This document shows positions 60,178 through 64,000 of a DNA stretch of 64,000 nucleotides, in pieces. The stretch's first letter is position 1. Each line of letters begins with the position of its first letter. The position numbers were made by a program, and so were the translations under genes. Source of the DNA: an uncultured Oscillospiraceae bacterium. Its GTDB lineage: Bacteria; Bacillota; Clostridia; Oscillospirales; Ruminococcaceae. The stretch covers positions 1-64,000 of the forward strand of contig UQMF01000001.1 of assembly GCA_900542145.1 (NCBI GenBank), read 5' to 3'. The notes beneath the pieces are model-generated. The model was not told the DNA's origin and did not search any database. It saw only the letters and a list, made by a program, of their open reading frames with translations.

Positions 60178-62601
60178 TTACGGCATTTTGTCGATACCAT
60201 AGACCAGCACCGCAAGGATATCCATGACCTCTTCCTCGGTCACGTTCTCGCACTCTATCCTGAGCGCCGGAATATTCCTGCCATTGCCGTCCGAGTAGTA
60301 CAGATCCACGATATAATACGGAATGCCGCTCTCGAGCCTGCCGCAAATCGCCATCTGGAAGTAATCCTGCGTATCCTCGCCGAGAACCGTCTTTTCGTAG
60401 CTGTTCAGCCCAGATTCGCACCCTGACCCGGAGGCGTACATCACCTTTCCGGAGGGCAGCCTTACCCTGATAGGATCATATGCATAGTTGCTGCCGACCG
60501 TGACTATCAGCCTGCTGCTGATGCCGAAGGTGTAATCAATCGACACGCTCTGCGGCTCCCCGTCGGAGGAGAAATCCATTTTCACGGAACCCCCGGTATC
60601 CAGCGTCCAGCCCTTTTCCGTCAGAAGCTCCAGATCGCTGTGGAGGTGCACCTGTTCCGCAAGCTTTGCGTAGTCCGCCAGTATTTCCGCCCTTTCGCTG
60701 TAGCCCTTAGTGTCGCCGGAATCTTCCGGGGGCTCACTCATTCTCAGGGCGTTCAGGAAGAAGTACCCCGTGGAGTAAGTCCCGGTCAGGTTACCGCTAA
60801 GAGTATAGCTCGGTTCGGGGTATTCCGCTGTCTTCAGCGGCTCCGGGGAAACATTGTCCTCGCAGAGCGCCGCGAGCATTCTTGCGAATTCACGCAGCCC
60901 GGTGTTGGACGCCGTGACCACCACATAGCTGTCCCCGGACTGGAATCCACCCATGTATATGTCGCGTCCGCAGATCTGACCGTGCCCGGCGTATACCGTT
61001 TTACCGGCGCTGCTGAATTTCTCGCTGGGCTCCGCCGGGAGCCTGCCGAAGATGTAGTTGAAATCGTCCAGCATTCTCATGTCGTCCGTTACCGTGATCC
61101 TGGTCCAAACGTAGGGAGTTCCGCCCGAAATGGAATACCGTACCCCCGTGCGCTTTTTGTCCTTGAAGTAGTCCGTCCTGTCGGTGGTGTAGTAGTACTC
61201 GGATTCGTCCTCGCTGAGGGAAAGATACTGCTGCGCCTCGGCGTACTGCGCTGGGTCGTCCTCCGGAAGCAGCCCGGGAGTTACGCCATGATCGCTGTCG
61301 AACTTACCGCTGCTTATCCCATCGTACGCCGCGCAGTAACCCAGACCGTTCGCCTGTCCGAGCAGGCTTTCGGGGTCGCTGAGAACCCCTATTCCGGTAA
61401 GCTGGCTCAGCTCATCAAACGAGTATTTACCCTCGTCGATCTCCGTCTGGTCAACATACGCCTGCACGTTGTAGCATGAAGCATTCAGCTCCGAAGCCGT
61501 CCAGGTCAGCTGATTCAGCGTAAGGTCGCCCCATTCCGTCGCCTGGACGTAGCTGCCGGGCATGGTGCTGCCGTCCTTTTCGTATTCCGTGGCGTTAATG
61601 TAATTTCCGTCGTAGGAGCCGTCCGGAGAGTAATTCCCCATATGGTCGCCCGGCTCCAGAGGTGAAACCGCCGCCAGGCACTGCACGAACTGCTCCCGGG
61701 AAAGTCCGTCGCTGTACAGCCGGAAGTATTCGGTTACGCCCTCGTTCACCAGCGAATACTGCGCCAGGAATCTGCCATCGCGTCCGCAAACGCCCATTTT
61801 GATTTTCTCTGATCCGATGAAATCGTAACCGCCGTGCACCGTTGCCCAGCTGTCGTATTCCCCCGTCCACTCAAGGTATTCACCTTTATCGTTCACCAGC
61901 GGCAGGAATTCATCCTCTCTTGTGGATACGCTGATGGTCAGCTTCATTCCGGAGCCGGTAAGGCTGAGCGCTAGTCCGGTGCTGCTTTCATATGCGCTCT
62001 CCATCTGTAGGGTGTCCGCCATAGGCATTTCCAGTATCTTGCTGCGTGCGTATTCCTCATCGCCATATTTAGCAGCGAGTTCCCGGTACAGCTGCCTTGA
62101 ATAGTCGCTCTCCCCAGGGATCACCGCGTATATATAGTGTGATCGAAGAATATAGTTTGCCGTTATCCCGTTGCATTCTGCGTCAGGGGCGGTATAATCC
62201 GCGGACGTTATCCCTGCGTCATGCCAGAACAGCTCTCCGTTTGCCGCAGTGGTATTGTTCTCTGCTGCTGTGCTTTCCTCTGTTGTTTCCTGGGTTTCCG
62301 TGGTGGAGGATATCGTCGTACCGGGCTGCTCCACAATATTACCACGGCTGAACCAGATACCGGCGCCCACTGCGATCACCACCGCCGCAGCGGAGCCTGC
62401 GACCGCCACAATACGTCCGGCACTGCGCTTTCTCGGCTGAAGCCGAATCTCCCTTGCCTGACCGGAGCCGCCGTTTTCCGCACCGCCGGAAGCGCTGTCC
62501 CTTTCGGACACCTGTTCCAGGAGCTTTTTCTTCATCTCCGCCCTGACGTCCTCCGGAAGGACTATCTTATCATACGCTGATCTGAAATCATTTCTGTTCA
62601 T
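60178..62601 (-). CDS. Large anti-sigma-factor-like membrane protein
   Basis: 807 residues: a cytosolic N-terminus of about 60 residues starting with FRSAYDKIVLPEDVRAEMKKKLLEQ, one membrane helix (about residues 62-85), a Thr/Glu-rich stalk and about 680 residues outside the cell with no family I recognise. The gene overlaps the ECF sigma gene as ATGA, the usual arrangement of a sigma factor with its membrane anti-sigma. The outer part is far larger than in most anti-sigma proteins and may be a sensor of the envelope or an outside ligand. Confidence 0.75.
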   Translation of the reverse strand: MNRNDFRSAYDKIVLPEDVRAEMKKKLLEQVSERDSASGGAENGGSGQAREIRLQPRKRSAGRIVAVAGSAAAVVIAVGAGIWFSRGNIVEQPGTTISSTTETQETTEESTAAENNTTAANGELFWHDAGITSADYTAPDAECNGITANYILRSHYIYAVIPGESDYSRQLYRELAAKYGDEEYARSKILEMPMADTLQMESAYESSTGLALSLTGSGMKLTISVSTREDEFLPLVNDKGEYLEWTGEYDSWATVHGGYDFIGSEKIKMGVCGRDGRFLAQYSLVNEGVTEYFRLYSDGLSREQFVQCLAAVSPLEPGDHMGNYSPDGSYDGNYINATEYEKDGSTMPGSYVQATEWGDLTLNQLTWTASELNASCYNVQAYVDQTEIDEGKYSFDELSQLTGIGVLSDPESLLGQANGLGYCAAYDGISSGKFDSDHGVTPGLLPEDDPAQYAEAQQYLSLSEDESEYYYTTDRTDYFKDKKRTGVRYSISGGTPYVWTRITVTDDMRMLDDFNYIFGRLPAEPSEKFSSAGKTVYAGHGQICGRDIYMGGFQSGDSYVVVTASNTGLREFARMLAALCEDNVSPEPLKTAEYPEPSYTLSGNLTGTYSTGYFFLNALRMSEPPEDSGDTKGYSERAEILADYAKLAEQVHLHSDLELLTEKGWTLDTGGSVKMDFSSDGEPQSVSIDYTFGISSRLIVTVGSNYAYDPIRVRLPSGKVMYASGSGCESGLNSYEKTVLGEDTQDYFQMAICGRLESGIPYYIVDLYYSDGNGRNIPALRIECENVTEEEVMDILAVLVYGIDKMP

Positions 62602-63086
62602 ATTGCGTCCCCCTCCAGATCTATCTTCAGCATCGAGCGACCGCGCTCCAGCCGCTTGTATACAGTATTCTCACTTATCCCGAGAATCCCTGCAATATCC
62701 GCCGCCGGCATGTCCTCGTAGTAGAACATGTACACCGTGGTGCGTATCTTCTCCGGCAGGCGCATTACCAGGTCGAGCACCTCGTACTCCCGGGAGCCTG
62801 CTGGCGTACACAGAGTGTTCTCAAGCACTTCGTCCAGCGGAACATTCCGCTTTATCCTTCCGGATTTCATCACGTTCAGGGATTTGTTCTCCGCCGCCCT
62901 TATCAGCCACGCCTTTGCATGGGCGCTGTTGTTGAAGCATTCCTGCCTTATCAGCGCGGTAAAGGTGTCCATGACAATATCCTGCGCTTCTTCGCGGTTT
63001 TTCACTATGTTCAGGGCAATCCTGTACACCATGTCGGCATGTTCGTCGAACAGTGCGCTTATCACGTCCTGAGTGATCAGTACCAT
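62598..63086 (-). CDS. ECF-type RNA polymerase sigma factor
   Basis: 162 residues with region 2 (LFDEHADMVYRIALNIVKNREEAQDIVMDTF) and region 4 (MRLPEKIRTTVYMFYYEDMPAADIAGILGISENTVYKRLERGR). The ATG at 63086 is chosen over the longer frame since AAAGGTGG precedes it and the conserved part starts there. It overlaps the anti-sigma gene by four bases. Target genes cannot be named; self-regulation is usual. Confidence 0.95.
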   Translation of the reverse strand: MVLITQDVISALFDEHADMVYRIALNIVKNREEAQDIVMDTFTALIRQECFNNSAHAKAWLIRAAENKSLNVMKSGRIKRNVPLDEVLENTLCTPAGSREYEVLDLVMRLPEKIRTTVYMFYYEDMPAADIAGILGISENTVYKRLERGRSMLKIDLEGDAI

Positions 63087-63277
63087 ATAATTCCCACCTT
63101 TCTGCGAATAACTTCGCCTTTCACTTAATAAAACCACCCGGGGACGTGTTTTCTGACATTTCCGCTTCTCTTTTTTACTGCACCGCACACTTTAGATATT
63201 GTGCCAAAAATCATTCTGGCGAAATTATGAAATATGTACAATATAAGTGTCCCCCGGGAAGAATGGGTGAAAAACCC

Positions 63278-63306
63278 TTGAAAAAACGGCGGAATCATGA
63301 TATAAT
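63278..63306 (+). promoter_or_regulatory. Promoter of the leucine-rich-repeat surface protein gene
   Basis: -35 TTGAAA, a 17-bp spacer ending ATCATGA, and -10 TATAAT. AGGAGG follows at 63341-63346. Confidence 0.85.
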
Positions 63307-63353
63307 TAATGTGTCTTAGGGTAATTATTTTCAATTTTCTAGGAGGTTTTATC

Positions 63354-64000
63354 ATGGTTTTAAAAAAGTCCCAGAGAGTGATCAGTTTCATGCTGGCGCT
63401 CATTTTCGCGCTCGCGCTTTCCGCAACGTTCTGCGTTGAGAGAGCCGGCGCAGTTGCAGACGGCGAATGGACCTATGATATCGAAGCCAACGGCGCGAAT
63501 ATCACAGGCTACATTGGCACCGATACGTCTGTCACAGTCCCTGCAAAGATCGGCAACACCAAGGTTTACAAGGTCACCGCTCTCTGCACCAACAACTTCA
63601 AGGACAGGATCACTTCCATCACGTTCTCAAACGGTATCACTGAACTGGCTGACAGCGTGTGCAAGTCCTATTCCGCGCTTGAGAAGGTAACGCTTCCCGA
63701 TACTCTCAACAAGATCGGCAAGGACGCTTTTGCAAGCTGCAAATCCCTCGTCGGGATCACTATCCCCAACTCCGTAACTGAGATCGGCGACAGTGCGTTC
63801 ACCGACTGCACAGCCCTCATCAGCGCAACCCTCAACTGCAGAATGACCAAGCTCCCCATGCGTATTTTTGCAGGCGACAAGGCACTTTCCACAGTGACTA
63901 TCCCTACATACACCACCGAGATCTGCGACAACGCTTTTGACGGCTGCGAATCCCTTACTTCCATCTACCTTCCCAGCTCCGTCAAAACCCTCGGCAACAA
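63354..64000 (+). CDS. BspA-like leucine-rich-repeat secreted protein (partial, cut by window end)
   Basis: The frame is open from ATG 63354 to the window edge (215 codons so far). The first 33 residues form a signal peptide (FMLALIFALALSATFC, ending near AGA). After about 60 residues, repeats of the LRR_5/BspA type begin, each near 23 residues: LPDTLNKIGKDAFASCKSL, IPNSVTEIGDSAFTDCTAL, IPTYTTEICDNAFDGCESL. Such proteins are exported surface or secreted proteins, often adhesins in gut anaerobes. AGGAGG lies seven bases before the start. Confidence 0.9.
   Translation, partial: MVLKKSQRVISFMLALIFALALSATFCVERAGAVADGEWTYDIEANGANITGYIGTDTSVTVPAKIGNTKVYKVTALCTNNFKDRITSITFSNGITELADSVCKSYSALEKVTLPDTLNKIGKDAFASCKSLVGITIPNSVTEIGDSAFTDCTALISATLNCRMTKLPMRIFAGDKALSTVTIPTYTTEICDNAFDGCESLTSIYLPSSVKTLGN

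Noticed and set aside
63190..63215. A NrdR-box-like palindrome (CACAATATCTAAAGTGTG) upstream of the sigma factor gene
   Set aside because: The half-sites do not fit the NrdR consensus spacing well, there is a single copy, and it lies at no nrd gene. Chance similarity is likely.
1..64000. CRISPR array, prophage or integrated element
   Set aside because: No regularly spaced repeats, no cas, integrase, terminase or capsid genes were seen; the genes are mostly core or ordinary accessory.

Overview
The window looks like a chromosomal segment of an anaerobic Gram-positive Clostridia, most likely a Ruminococcaceae/Oscillospirales gut or rumen bacterium. The evidence is moderate GC, strong Shine-Dalgarno sites, two T-box riboswitches, the dapL route to lysine, anaerobic NrdD/NrdG, a BspA-type leucine-rich-repeat surface protein, a GH74 lipoprotein and GH36/GH13 enzymes. 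The species cannot be fixed from sequence alone. No CRISPR array, prophage or complete insertion sequence is visible. About 42 protein genes, two tRNA genes, two T-boxes, one manganese riboswitch, one probable large structured RNA and several intergenic repeat families are supported.

Layout. 1-7100: trpEGDCFBA on the minus strand behind a tryptophan T-box. 7100-12200: a plus-strand RNA-metabolism operon (GNAT, HisRS-like, rimM, trmD fused to an ASCH domain, era, recO). 12300-20300: an EAL phosphodiesterase, dapL (minus), a GH36 alpha-galactosidase and a MalT-like regulator. 20300-28700: a minus-strand run prfB, rlmD-like, formate/nitrite transporter, small membrane protein, DUF4097 protein, YjbQ and the CsbB/YfhO glycosylation pair. 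28850-31056: tRNA-Leu, rlmN and a YhcC-type radical SAM gene. 31300-39450: nrdD, nrdG, an orphan oligopeptide-binding lipoprotein, the TIGR03960 radical SAM/DUF2344 pair, then a MITE-like element and two small membrane genes. 39480-42550: a lipoprotein, nnr, an approximately 610-nt candidate structured RNA and tRNA-Lys. 42700-49900: HdeD-like and PlsY-like membrane proteins, a repeat, GH74, VanW, GH13 and a small unknown protein. 49950-55800: a receptor-like Ser/Thr kinase with extracellular leucine-rich repeats, a divergent Dxs-like enzyme behind a MerR-type promoter, and recQ. 55850-60180: a tryptophan ABC transporter behind the second tryptophan T-box, then mntP behind a yybP-ykoY riboswitch. 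60180-64000: an ECF sigma factor with a very large anti-sigma-like protein, and the start of a BspA-like surface protein.

How the genes work together. The clearest regulon is tryptophan: biosynthesis (5') and uptake (near 58 kb) are both governed by T-boxes whose predicted specifier codon is UGG. Most promoters use a 17-bp spacer and carry TGTG-N just before the -10 box. The most unusual items are the large RNA at 41.6-42.25 kb, which contains recurrent internal modules and long-range helices, the TrmD-ASCH fusion, the fused permease-ATPase of the tryptophan transporter, and the MerR-type promoter of the Dxs-like gene.
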